The notes beneath the pieces were generated by a model that worked only from the letters and a program-made list of their open reading frames with translations, was not told where the DNA came from and searched no databases. Below are positions 34,794 to 44,143 of a DNA stretch of 62,387 nucleotides, one piece after another. A program made the position numbers and the translations under genes. This DNA comes from [Leptolyngbya] sp. JSC-1 (GTDB lineage Bacteria > Cyanobacteriota > Cyanobacteriia > Elainellales > Elainellaceae), in contig KL662192.1 of assembly GCA_000733415.1 (NCBI GenBank), forward strand, positions 1,176,472 through 1,238,858, given 5' to 3'. Numbering within the stretch: position 1 is the first letter of the stretch; each line of letters starts with the position of its first letter.

Positions 34794-35471
34794 TTAATAG
34801 GCTCCGTGTCGCAGTAGAACGATCCAGATGGTTTTAAGAATCAGCAGCAAATCATATCTAACGGACCAATGCTGTAAATAGCGCAGATCAAGGTCTACAA
34901 CTTGTTCAAAATCTCGAATCGTTGACCGCCCTTTCACCTGCCACTCGCCCGTAATGCCGGGTTTAATAGTTAACCGCTGCCAATGCCGCAGATCATATTG
35001 ATCGACTTCGTTAACAGTTGGTGGCCGAGTTCCAACCAAACTCATTTCACCTTTGAGCACATTCCAAAACTGAGGCAGCTCATCTAAACTCGTGCGCCGC
35101 AGGAATTTGCCGACTCGAGTGACGCGAGGATCCGCCTCGTTTTTGAAAATCAGGCCCTTAGCCTGGTTCTGTACAGCATGCTGTAAGTATTCTGCATCTG
35201 GGATCATTGATCGAAACTTCCAAATCCGAAAGCGCTTTCCCAGCAATCCACAGCGAGTTTGCTGGTAAAAAATCGGACCAGGGCTGTCTAACCGAATCGC
35301 AACTGCAATTGGAACAAAAAGCAAGACTGTGATGCTTAATCCAATCACAGCTCCAACAATATCGATCAAACGCTTTAGCTTACTGCTAACTGAAGCGTGA
35401 GTTTCCGGCAAATCACTTTTGAACGACTGGTTGATGCCGGTATCGGAAAGAGTACTCATAGCAGCATCCAT
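34794..35471 (-). CDS. polyprenyl-phosphate sugar-phosphate transferase (priming enzyme)
   Basis: The 225-residue protein has one hydrophobic segment (about 38-62: IVGAVIGLSITVLLFVPIAVAI), then the conserved catalytic domain of WbaP/WcaJ/CpsE enzymes: GPIFYQQTRCGLLGKRFRIWKFRSM, LRRTSLDELPQFWNVLKGEMSLVGTRPP, and PGITGEWQVKGRS. It loads the first sugar-phosphate on undecaprenyl phosphate at the inner membrane. It lacks the long N-terminal multi-helix region of WbaP, so it is the short form. It probably primes the glycan assembled by genes from 40410 on, although a NACHT gene and IS200 lie between. Confidence 0.93.
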   Translation of the reverse strand: MDAAMSTLSDTGINQSFKSDLPETHASVSSKLKRLIDIVGAVIGLSITVLLFVPIAVAIRLDSPGPIFYQQTRCGLLGKRFRIWKFRSMIPDAEYLQHAVQNQAKGLIFKNEADPRVTRVGKFLRRTSLDELPQFWNVLKGEMSLVGTRPPTVNEVDQYDLRHWQRLTIKPGITGEWQVKGRSTIRDFEQVVDLDLRYLQHWSVRYDLLLILKTIWIVLLRHGAY

Positions 35472-35835
35472 AAAGTATGACTATTCTGTGTCAATGTCTA
35501 TCTCAATAGGCAGGATGATAGATTTATGAATATAAATTTACTCTCATCACTCAAACCCATGCTTCAGGTTTAATCCTGGTCTGTTTGATTTCGCGTATAA
35601 GTAAATGCTGACCCTAGGTTAATTATTCGGGATTTTTTTAAGCTTAATCTGGGTTATATAATTTCTTAGAGATAGCTACATATAAGCTATCGTGAATGTG
35701 TATATTAGCTGCCACAATTATGGTTTTTAATACAGTATTAGAGGTCACAAATTGGTCGATTTTCTTCCAGAAGTTCTATCCAGTGGTCTTGAAGAAGATT
35801 GTGGATCAGAACTTGCTCTAAATCAGATTAATCGC
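35472..35835. other. 364-bp AT-rich intergenic gap
   Basis: No gene, RNA or strong repeat seen. It lies upstream of the sugar transferase and downstream of the NACHT gene (both minus strand), so it must hold the sugar transferase promoter and possibly a terminator, neither of which I can place. Confidence 0.5.
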
Positions 35836-38220
35836 TTAAATCAAAGTGAAGGAAGAATTTGATGGATGGTGACTTAGAAAGCCAGGTAGCTCGTCAGTAG
35901 AGGTTGTGTTGTCAAAGTCGAAAACGGAAAATAGCTCAGATAGCTGAAGCTGTAGACTCTCTAGGCTGTCAGACTCACTCTTCCCCTGTAGGTCTGCCAG
36001 CAGTTGAACAGTATAAAGACAGAGCTGAAGCGATTGCATTTGCTCACGATTGAAGCGAAAATTCCCAAACTTACTCGCATAGTCATTGACTGCTCTTTCC
36101 AAGCACTCCAGCCACAGGCTTTGGCTAGCCCAATTGGGGCATAAAAGTTGCTCTCTCAAATCAGCCAAGCTGTTTGCCAACTTTTGATACTGATAGGTCG
36201 TTGCCAATAGAATGGCGTGGTCAAGCAGAGGTTGAATCAAAATTGAGATCTGGGAGTTTTGCCAATTTGGAACTGCAAACCAGAGAATCAATTTTGCTAA
36301 AACAACCTCGAATAAAAGCTTTTGAGCTAGAACGCTCATGTAGGTTATGGAAGTTGCAATGTGACAGAGTAGGTCGGGAGTCCGAGCGATCTTATATAGT
36401 AAATTGTGAGTTTCAGCAATCTGACGATAGACCAACCATTTATCAGACTTTTGCTGTAACTCGTCCAGCAATGTTTTGATGTAGGGCTGATGGGAGACTA
36501 AGGACTGCACTTCCAGCTTAATATAGCTAAGCAACAGGTTGCGATCTTGCAATCTAGAGCTGACTAGAGCAATTACTTCCCGCCAATGGGGTTCAGCTAA
36601 ATGGCCTGAGAGATCAGCCAAGTCATGCTTCAAGTTAAAACTCGAAACAATTTGCCTAGAAGCTAAATACTCCTGAAATGCGATATGGGAAAAGGAAAAT
36701 ACTCCACGAGCTTGTTCCAGCAAGATACCTTGGTGTAGAAAAGACGATCTCAGTTGGTTGACGATTTCTTCCTGTAGGATCTGCTTTTGCTCAATTTCCT
36801 TATGAAGTTCACAAATGCCTGTTTCAATAAAGTGCTCTAGCTCTCGCTGTTCAAGAAAGCGACTTCTCCTTTGCAAAGCAAACGTAGCGATTCGCCCCAA
36901 AAGATAAAGCTGTTCAAAAGAAGTGATTCGCCAACTGGAATGACCAGCTTGAATATTCTGTTCTCGACTCCGATCAATTAAATACAAAGACAAACACTCT
37001 TCATAAATCCGAATTCGATTCTCAGATAGGTTGCTTTTTTCGTCGAAGGTTTGACAAATCCGATTTAGCAGTAAAGGAATTCCCGCTATTTCCCGAATGC
37101 GATGATTGCCGGACGCACAAAGCTGTTGCAGAAAACTTTCGGTTCTAGAGCGCGCGTTAGTCTGAGTAGACTGCTTGTTAGGCTGATCAACGGCCTCACT
37201 CGGTTTGCCAAATACACTAAACCACTTCTGTGCCAGTGATGCCACTTGGTCATCATTGAAATCTACAAGCTCAAGATCAGTGAAGTGAGCTAGCTCGAAG
37301 CTGGAACTGCCCAACCTAGCAGTAACAATAATGCGGTTCTTATAGTAAAGTTCAGAAAATCTGGAAATCTCCCGCAGGATTAGGGAGTAATGACTATAGC
37401 CAGAAATTTCATTGAGTTCATCTAGCAGAATTAAAAATTTACCCTTGTTCAGCAACGTCTCAATTACCTGCGGATCGGACACGTCACATCCTATTAATTC
37501 CTGCTGAACGCAATGCCGCAGATTGAATTCAGTCGGCTGGGTAGTTTGCTCTACGTAGCTGCTTAGCTTGATGAAAACTGGGATCAAATGCGGCTGAAAT
37601 TGCCCTCGACTGCATTGGAGTGCAACCCACTGCAAAAAAGTGGTTTTGCCGCTGCCTGGTTTACCCAGAATCCGCAGCTTAGCTTGGTTCTCTAAAACTG
37701 GCAAAGGTGTGCTGATTGAATCATTTAGCTGTTGTTCTCTCAGGTTACTGAGATTGCTGCCACAGCTTTCCTTTAGTACAGCAATATCCAGATATGCCTG
37801 ACTAATCAACCGCCCCAGAAAACGAGGCTCAACATATAGATCACTCAACTGAACGGGAAAACTCGTTCCAGAAATACGTAGCATGCCGCACTGATGCTCG
37901 ATTCGATCTTGATGCTTCAGGCGAATCTGCTCCACCAACGGGCTGATCTCGCTCTCCAAATGTGGGGCTTTACCCTCAACGTTCAATAAGTGTTCAGGAG
38001 CTTGGGCAACTATCTCCCACCAATTGAGATCTAGAATTGTACAGATCTCAATAAAGATATGACGTTCAATCGGACGACAGGTGAAAAAACGCCAAATGGG
38101 TTGGCGCGTTCTCAGGTCTAGTTCTGCCGCCAAGTTTTCTTGTGTCCAACCTCTGCGATCAAATACTTTTCGGGCTAGCTTAGCACCTTCTGGAGTTGCG
38201 TACAAGGATCTTTTGGCCAT
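35836..38220 (-). CDS. NACHT STAND NTPase with N-terminal HTH
   Basis: Starting at ATG 38220 (MAKRSLYATPEG; a 13-codon upstream extension is less likely) the product is 794 residues. The N-terminus is a helix-turn-helix-like domain (GWTQENLAAELDLRTRQPIW, about 25-45) typical of a cyanobacterial NACHT group. The NACHT domain (about 180-360) shows P-loop LRILGKPGSGKTTFLQWVAL, Walker B FLILLDELNEIS and RIIVTARLGSS. A winged-helix and helical region follow (about 370-560; FSFSHIAFQEYLASR), then a helical C-terminus without WD40 or LRR repeats. Bacterial NACHT proteins include phage-defence sensors. It is a single gene. No nuclease or protease effector is recognisable. Confidence 0.9.
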   Translation of the reverse strand: MAKRSLYATPEGAKLARKVFDRRGWTQENLAAELDLRTRQPIWRFFTCRPIERHIFIEICTILDLNWWEIVAQAPEHLLNVEGKAPHLESEISPLVEQIRLKHQDRIEHQCGMLRISGTSFPVQLSDLYVEPRFLGRLISQAYLDIAVLKESCGSNLSNLREQQLNDSISTPLPVLENQAKLRILGKPGSGKTTFLQWVALQCSRGQFQPHLIPVFIKLSSYVEQTTQPTEFNLRHCVQQELIGCDVSDPQVIETLLNKGKFLILLDELNEISGYSHYSLILREISRFSELYYKNRIIVTARLGSSSFELAHFTDLELVDFNDDQVASLAQKWFSVFGKPSEAVDQPNKQSTQTNARSRTESFLQQLCASGNHRIREIAGIPLLLNRICQTFDEKSNLSENRIRIYEECLSLYLIDRSREQNIQAGHSSWRITSFEQLYLLGRIATFALQRRSRFLEQRELEHFIETGICELHKEIEQKQILQEEIVNQLRSSFLHQGILLEQARGVFSFSHIAFQEYLASRQIVSSFNLKHDLADLSGHLAEPHWREVIALVSSRLQDRNLLLSYIKLEVQSLVSHQPYIKTLLDELQQKSDKWLVYRQIAETHNLLYKIARTPDLLCHIATSITYMSVLAQKLLFEVVLAKLILWFAVPNWQNSQISILIQPLLDHAILLATTYQYQKLANSLADLREQLLCPNWASQSLWLECLERAVNDYASKFGNFRFNREQMQSLQLCLYTVQLLADLQGKSESDSLESLQLQLSELFSVFDFDNTTSTDELPGFLSHHPSNSSFTLI

Positions 38221-38596
38221 AGCGAGGCTTCTTAACGGTAATTCGGGGACACTGCTCAAGACTTAAGATGATACCAACGATGATATTAGTAGTCAAGCAG
38301 TGTTACAAATGGTTGAGCGATATCGTGTAATTCTCGAGGGTGTTAAATGGCAATAAAATCGTATTTTGAGACGTCGCGTTTGCTACTATCTTTTCTACTG
38401 CTTGTTAGAAAATTAGACTTTATTAGACTCTGTATTTGGACTGTGGTGTAAGTGATTGTTCATAAAGCTATCTGATGCTAAATAAAATTGAGTCAACGGT
38501 GATATAGAGTTCACTGTGCAGGTGTATATGCCAGCAGTATTAAACTCGAACAAGTTGCCTGAATCTCAGATTGAGACTACTTTCATGACACTCTTT
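38221..38596. other. 376-bp divergent gap before IS200
   Basis: No gene visible. It holds the NACHT promoter region (minus strand) and the DNA into which the IS200 element inserted. AT-rich, without notable repeats. Confidence 0.5.
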
Positions 38597-39126
38597 CAAT
38601 CACTTCGGGTAGATTCCCCGCCCCTTGGGGCGTAGAATGCAAGGATGAGCGAGTACATTCACAAGAGCCATAACGTTACGGTTTTGTTGTATCACTTGGT
38701 TTTCCCTGCAAAGTATCGACGGGCTGTATTTGACGAACAGGTGGATGCAGTCTTACGGGAAGTGTGTCTGGAAATCGAGAAACGCTATGAGGTGAAGTTT
38801 ATTGAGATCGGGGTGGACAAAGATCATGTTCACTTCTTGGTGCAGTCGGTGCCGACTTACAGCGTGACCAAACTGGTGACAATGCTCAAAAGCCTCACAG
38901 CAAGAGAAGTGTTTAAGCGATGCCCAGGGGTGAAAAAGCAGTTGTGGGGCGGTGAGTTCTGGAGTGATGGCTACTTTGCGAGTACGGTCGGTAAGCATGG
39001 GGATGAAGGGATGATTGCGAAATACGTGAAGCAGCAGGGCAATGAATATCTCCAACTACACTGGGATGAACAATTGGCTCTTTTTTGATTCTGATACCCC
39101 GCTGCTTGCGGCGGGGTAGTTCATTC
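38597..39126 (+). mobile_element. IS200-type insertion sequence
   Basis: A lone tnpA gene lies between two hairpins. The left hairpin is CGCCCC-TT-GGGGCG (38619-38632), just before the start codon. The right one is ACCCCGC...GCGGGGT (39096-39117), just after the stop. This layout, with subterminal hairpins, no terminal inverted repeats and no tnpB, is IS200 of the IS200/IS605 family. The exact outer ends are estimated. The element appears intact and able to move as single-stranded DNA. Confidence 0.88.
38645..39088 (+). CDS. tnpA: IS200 TnpA transposase (HUH Y1)
   Basis: The 147-residue protein is a complete Y1 transposase. It has the HUH motif in DKDHVHFLVQSVP, and the helix carrying the catalytic tyrosine fits AKYVKQQGNEY near the C-terminus. 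FPAKYRRAVFD and LWGGEFWSDGYFASTVGKHG are strongly family-typical. It cuts and joins single-stranded DNA at hairpin ends. It is preceded closely by AAGG. Confidence 0.95.
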   Translation: MSEYIHKSHNVTVLLYHLVFPAKYRRAVFDEQVDAVLREVCLEIEKRYEVKFIEIGVDKDHVHFLVQSVPTYSVTKLVTMLKSLTAREVFKRCPGVKKQLWGGEFWSDGYFASTVGKHGDEGMIAKYVKQQGNEYLQLHWDEQLALF

Positions 39127-40409
39127 TTCTGAATAGGAATTTCCAACCTATGCGTTCCCCTGAGATAAGAAGCTGCAAGATTAAATTAAACAACTCTTAT
39201 CCTGAAAAGTTGCTAGGCAGTACACGCTGGAAGAACTATGATTACTATGAAATAGATAAGGCCATTACAATCCGATGAAGGATATGTTGGCGGCTACAGC
39301 AATATAAAGATATAAAGTATGTTCACATCGGGTTGCTGAAGAAATGAAAAAACGACAATCATTGGTGTAGCCATAGCCCTAGACAAGGAGGGCACTTTGC
39401 CAAAATGTATGGTTATCTCTCACGTATTCGCACTTTGCCTCAGTCACTCGCTCTATTGACGAGCACTGACTATCTACTCTCTCTGCCTGTATCTGAGTTT
39501 CAGATATCACAAAAGGATCATAAATGCCTTAGCTAATGATTGCTTTCTCATTCATGCATCTAAGCTGGATAGACTCCAGATCAATATCAATCTAATGTAG
39601 CGGAACACACGGTAATGAAGCACAATAATCTGATGCTGCTCATCCTACCAGGGGCTCGAATGTGTGGCATCACCTACACAATCACCTCAATGATTAAATC
39701 GCTCCAAAGCATTTGGTACAATTGGCCCGAAATGAAGCTAATTAGAACCTCTGGGAAGCTAAGTAGAACCTTTCGGATTGCGGAACACCATCATCGAATA
39801 GGCTAAACCATTGTCATAACTCTCCCATGGCTACAGCTAACCAACTGTGTGAAGGCTAGGTAGATACAAGAATTGACCAAACCCACTTTTCTCAGAACAC
39901 ATAGTCCCTAACGGTGCTTTGCCCATGACCTACCCCAACCCCAACCATGGATTCCGACAAGATATCGCCAGCTTTTGCCAAAAATAGCTTTCTTCTCAAG
40001 TATCTATAAATCATATCAAACGGTTTAATAAGAGTTCTTGCTCAATTATACATGAGACTCGTTTGAAATAATGTATAAATTTACGCCTCGAAATGTATAA
40101 AATTAGATGTGCCCTCTACAGGCTAGATTTGTTGGTATTTCATGTAATCCATACCAAATCAAAGTTCGGCAATACTTTAAAACGAAAAGCGCCGCAGATA
40201 CCCATTCATCACTCCAAGTTGCTATAGTATAAATCCTACCAACTCTTTGTCTACGTGAATGAAAAGCTTTGAGTAAAGTAGATTTAGTATGAAGCTCATG
40301 CTGTGTAGTCTTTGGTTGGTCCCCATAAGACAGATCTAATTCAAACTGGTGTTCGTTATTCAGAGGGTGCTTTTCAAGTATCAGATTTTAAGCGTAAGTA
40401 TAGATTCAC
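39127..40409. other. 1.3-kb non-coding stretch upstream of the export genes
   Basis: I find no gene with coding character. A 63-codon ORF at 39615-39806 has no ribosome site or family likeness. The sequence is AT-rich and may be decayed coding DNA beside the IS200 insertion, plus a long promoter region for the polysaccharide export gene at 40410. Confidence 0.5.
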
Positions 40410-41864
40410 GTGAGTACTATGCGAATCAGCTCTTTAATATTGAAGATTTGTAAAATTAGCATAACAGGAATTGTTGGAGTCGGTTGCCTTTGCTCCGGAC
40501 AGGCTATTGCTTCACTAGATGCACTACTATATCAGGGACGGGTCTTTTCTCCTAGGGCGGAGGACCCCTATACCTTGGGGGCAGGGGATCAAATTAGAAT
40601 CGATATCTTTAAGCTAACCCAATACAGTGGCGAGAACACTGTTCTCGTGGATGGTACACTCAACCTTCCTGTGGTTGGTAGTGTATATATTCGAGGAATG
40701 ACGCTTGAGCAGGCCGCCAGCGCAATTGCCGCGCAGTACTCCCAGCGGCGGATCTTGCGAAACCCAATTGTAACCGTTAGCTTGATCGCTCCCCGTCCAG
40801 TCAAAATCGGAGTTTCGGGTGAGGTGAATCATCCGGGATCGTATACCCTAGAGCGGCAATCTGGACAAGTGCCAACGTTGACGCAAATTTTGGAAGAAGC
40901 TGGAGGAATTCGCCAATCTGCGGATCTGCGGCGAGTGCAGTTACGGCGACTACAGCCTTCAGGGACTGAGGAGGTCGTCGTAGTTGACCTTTGGCAGTTT
41001 TTGCAGACTGGCGATGCTCGATACAACGTTACCTTGCGAGATGGTGATGCGATTGTTGTGCCTACTGCAACGGACATGAGCTTGGCCGAGTCTTCTCAGG
41101 TGGCGGCAGCCAGTTTTGCAGCTGATGCGGATCAGTCTATTAATATTGCTGTCGTGGGGGAGGTGTTTCGTCCCGGCCCCTACACGGTGACAGGAACGGC
41201 AAGGACGGCAGAGGCGGGTGTACCGGGTGGTACCACGATGCTAGGCACGGCTCCAACGGTGACTAGAGCTATTCAAGTAGCCGGAGGGATTACTCCTACG
41301 GCAGATGTTCGTAAAGTCCAGATTCAACGGCGGACCCGCACAGGTTTAGAGCAAAACTTTACAGTTGATCTTTGGCAATTGTTGCGGGCTGGAGACTTGA
41401 ATCAGGATGCCATCTTGCAAGATGGAGATACGGTACTCGTTCCTACGGTCACCAATTTAGATCCGGAAGAGGCGGCTCAAATTGCTGCTGCTAGTTTCTC
41501 TCCTGATACGATTCGCATCAACGTGGTCGGAGAAGTTGTCCAGCCCGGTGTGGTAGAAGTTCCGCCGAACACACCACTCAATCAGGCTCTACTTGCAGCA
41601 GGAGGGTTTAATAATCGTGCTGAGCAGACGGTGCTGCTGGTTCGTCTAAATCCCAATGGTAGTGTCTCTCAGCAGCAGGTTGATGTAGACTTTACTCAGG
41701 GAATTGATAGCGACGCCAACCCAGCCCTACGCAACAATGATGTGATTGTGGTCAAACGGTCAGGGATTGCTGCTATTTCTGACGCTTTGGGCACTGCCAC
41801 CGATCCCCTCACCCGGTTCTTCACCCTGTTTAGCATTCCGCTTAACTTCTTCCGTTTGTTTTAG
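40410..41864 (+). CDS. outer-membrane polysaccharide export protein (Wza/OPX family)
   Basis: The GTG start gives 484 residues; an ATG 9 bp later is equally possible. An N-terminal signal segment (about 10-35, cleavage near QAIAS; no canonical lipobox) leads to a polysaccharide-export domain (about 52-130: YTLGAGDQIRIDIFKLTQYS, VDGTLNLPVVGSVYIRGMTL). Three SLBB motifs follow: VSGEVNHPGSYTLE, VVGEVFRPGPYTV and VVGEVVQPGVVEVP. The C-terminus ends in a hydrophobic FFRLF. The protein forms the exit conduit for capsule or slime polymers and works with the co-polymerase encoded 6 bp downstream. Confidence 0.93.
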   Translation: MSTMRISSLILKICKISITGIVGVGCLCSGQAIASLDALLYQGRVFSPRAEDPYTLGAGDQIRIDIFKLTQYSGENTVLVDGTLNLPVVGSVYIRGMTLEQAASAIAAQYSQRRILRNPIVTVSLIAPRPVKIGVSGEVNHPGSYTLERQSGQVPTLTQILEEAGGIRQSADLRRVQLRRLQPSGTEEVVVVDLWQFLQTGDARYNVTLRDGDAIVVPTATDMSLAESSQVAAASFAADADQSINIAVVGEVFRPGPYTVTGTARTAEAGVPGGTTMLGTAPTVTRAIQVAGGITPTADVRKVQIQRRTRTGLEQNFTVDLWQLLRAGDLNQDAILQDGDTVLVPTVTNLDPEEAAQIAAASFSPDTIRINVVGEVVQPGVVEVPPNTPLNQALLAAGGFNNRAEQTVLLVRLNPNGSVSQQQVDVDFTQGIDSDANPALRNNDVIVVKRSGIAAISDALGTATDPLTRFFTLFSIPLNFFRLF

Positions 41865-41870
41865 CTTGTT

Positions 41871-44039
41871 GTGCCATCAAACGTTTCTGAGAACGCCACT
41901 ATGAAGGCAACACAAAATCTTCCGATCCTGCTATCGACTCCCTCAACATCGGCACCGCCCGAAAATGAAGGTGGATTAGAGCTAGGGCGCGTGGTAGCGG
42001 CACTGCGACGGCAGGTCTGGCTGATCGCTGGGGTGACAACCGTGATGATAGGAGCAGCCGTCCTCAAAATCGTAACGGCAACGCCGATTTATCGATCTGG
42101 TTTTGAGATTTTGACGGAACCGGTCACGGTGGAAACAGAAGTTCTGTCTTCGCTTCCCGGAACATTGAGCAGTCGCCAAGATCAGTCTCTAACCACTACG
42201 ACGCTGGACGAGACGAAGATCCGAGTTTTGCGTAGCCCAGATATCTTGGAACCTGTTATTCAGCAGCTAAAGAGTGACTACCCTGACATAAGTTACGAAC
42301 GCTTGATTCGCGATTTGACAATTCAAGTGGATGCAAAGAACATCTTGCAAGTCTCTTATAGTAGTCCCGATAAAGAGTTGGTTCAAACCGTTCTAGACTT
42401 ACTTTCCAATACCTATCTGAGGTATAGTCTGGAAGATCGTCGTCAAGATATTCGACAAGGAATCGATTTTGTTGACAGTCAACTGCCGGCGTTGAAGAGC
42501 CAGGTGGCCCAATGGCAACGCCAACTCCAGGAGTTTCGGCAACAGTATAATTTGATTGACCCAGAGTCACAGGCTAGTTTGTTGTCGGATCAGATGGGTA
42601 GCCTCAGACGGGATCTGATCGAAACTCAAACTCAGCTGCGCGAAACTCGCTTGACCTATCAACAATTACAAACTGCTTTATTACAGCCGTCTCTAGAGCA
42701 AGCCGGTTCGTCCCCGCTTGTTGATAGTCCGCGCTATCAGAAATTGCTCGACCAATTATTGGAGATCGACAGCCAGCTAGCGCAAGATTCTATTCTTTAT
42801 CTAGAACGCAGCCCTGAACTGAACGTATTGCTCCAACAGCGGCAGAATTTGTTGCCTTTGCTACAGCAAGAGGGCTTTCGAGTGGCACAGCAGGTAGCTA
42901 GTCAAATTCAGGAACTCCAGGATCGGGAGCAGTCCTTGAGTGCCTCAATTGGCTCAACCAATCAACAGATTAAGCAGCTCTCTGCTGTGATGCGCCAATA
43001 TACCGACATTCAGCGAGAGCTAGAGATTGCCACCGACAACCTCACCCAATTTTTGGCGAAACGTGAGGGGCTACGCATTGATGCGGCACAGCGCCAGTTG
43101 CCGTGGAGATTATTAACTGCACCCAATGAGCCTTATCCTAGTGCGGCAAGCACCAAACGAACGCTAGCATTAGGAGCAATTTTAGGATTACTGCTGGGTA
43201 CAGGAGCAGCGTTGGCGATTGATCGATTGAGTAGTGTGCTACACACCTCTAAAGAAGTAAAAGATAGTGCAAAGCTGCCAATTCTAGGAATTATTCCGAC
43301 GAATAAATCACTGAATGAGTTGGATCAATGGCTCAGCTCAAGTGCAGTGTTAGGCTCTCTAAACGGAAGCGGATCGATCGATTCTCTTCAATTCCATCGA
43401 CTAATGGCCGATCCATTTCTAGAAGCCTTCCGACTACTCTGTGTGAACGTGAGACTGTTGAGTCCAGATCGGCCAATCCGTTCATTGACCGTAAGCTCGC
43501 CCGTTCCAGCCAATGGTAAAACCACGGTTGCCTTCTATTTGGCGCAGGTGGCGGCAGCAATGGGTCAACGTGTTCTATTAGTCGATGGGGATCTGCGGCG
43601 TCCTAGCCTGCATCATCGGTTAAATTTGTCGAACTCCCACGGCCTGACTGATCTGATTGCTCACAGTCTGGAGTATGAGCAGGCCATTCAACAAACACCT
43701 TGGGAAAGCAATTTATATATTTTGCCCGCTGGCTCGATTCCGCCGGAACCTACCCGCATTCTCTCTTCTGAATCGATGCGACAAATCATCGAGAAAAATC
43801 GAACTGCTTTTGATCTGGTAATTTATGATGCTCCTCCGCTGTTGGGCTTTGCAGATACCTATCTGCTTTCCGAGCATACGGACGGCATTTTGCTTGTGGC
43901 TCGCTTGGGACAATTGAAGCGTTTGCTCCTAGAAAAAGCATTAGAGGATTTAAGAATATCTTCTATTCCAGTTTTAGGGCTTGTTGTCAATGACTCTGCT
44001 GAGAAGATGGGCACGCCCTATACCTACTACCGGTATTAG
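41871..44039 (+). CDS. Wzc-like polysaccharide co-polymerase / BY-kinase
   Basis: The GTG start gives 722 residues. A Wzz domain (first TM about 50-68, LIAGVTTVMIGAAVLKIVTA) is followed by a long coiled periplasmic region (about 180-430) and a second TM (LALGAILGLLLGTGAALAI). A cytoplasmic BY-kinase domain comes next (about 530-700) with P-loop SPVPANGKTTVAFYLAQ, Walker A' LLVDGDLRRPSLH and LVIYDAPPLLG. The C-terminal tail is short with clustered tyrosines (TYYRY), the likely autophosphorylation site. It sets chain length and gates export with the OPX partner just upstream. Kinase activity is inferred. Confidence 0.93.
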   Translation: MPSNVSENATMKATQNLPILLSTPSTSAPPENEGGLELGRVVAALRRQVWLIAGVTTVMIGAAVLKIVTATPIYRSGFEILTEPVTVETEVLSSLPGTLSSRQDQSLTTTTLDETKIRVLRSPDILEPVIQQLKSDYPDISYERLIRDLTIQVDAKNILQVSYSSPDKELVQTVLDLLSNTYLRYSLEDRRQDIRQGIDFVDSQLPALKSQVAQWQRQLQEFRQQYNLIDPESQASLLSDQMGSLRRDLIETQTQLRETRLTYQQLQTALLQPSLEQAGSSPLVDSPRYQKLLDQLLEIDSQLAQDSILYLERSPELNVLLQQRQNLLPLLQQEGFRVAQQVASQIQELQDREQSLSASIGSTNQQIKQLSAVMRQYTDIQRELEIATDNLTQFLAKREGLRIDAAQRQLPWRLLTAPNEPYPSAASTKRTLALGAILGLLLGTGAALAIDRLSSVLHTSKEVKDSAKLPILGIIPTNKSLNELDQWLSSSAVLGSLNGSGSIDSLQFHRLMADPFLEAFRLLCVNVRLLSPDRPIRSLTVSSPVPANGKTTVAFYLAQVAAAMGQRVLLVDGDLRRPSLHHRLNLSNSHGLTDLIAHSLEYEQAIQQTPWESNLYILPAGSIPPEPTRILSSESMRQIIEKNRTAFDLVIYDAPPLLGFADTYLLSEHTDGILLVARLGQLKRLLLEKALEDLRISSIPVLGLVVNDSAEKMGTPYTYYRY

Positions 44040-44088
44040 GCTGCAGTTCAAGCATGCTTACATAGTCAAAGAGAATGAATTGAAACTC

Positions 44089-44143
44089 CATACTATCTTC
44101 ATACTATCTCCATACTATCTTCATACTATCTTCATACTATGGA
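44089..44143. repeat. 11-bp tandem repeat, five copies
   Basis: CATACTATCTT-type units repeat five times with one internal C change and a truncated end, between the convergent co-polymerase and GT4 genes. The last copy overlaps the stop region of the GT4 gene. Confidence 0.85.

Noticed and set aside
35836..39126. Defence island made of NACHT plus IS200 plus the CRISPR array
   Set aside because: The CRISPR array is 34 kb away and no other defence genes are adjacent, so grouping them has no support.
39615..39806. 63-codon ORF in the gap before the export genes
   Set aside because: No ribosome site, no family likeness, and inside AT-rich DNA that appears decayed.
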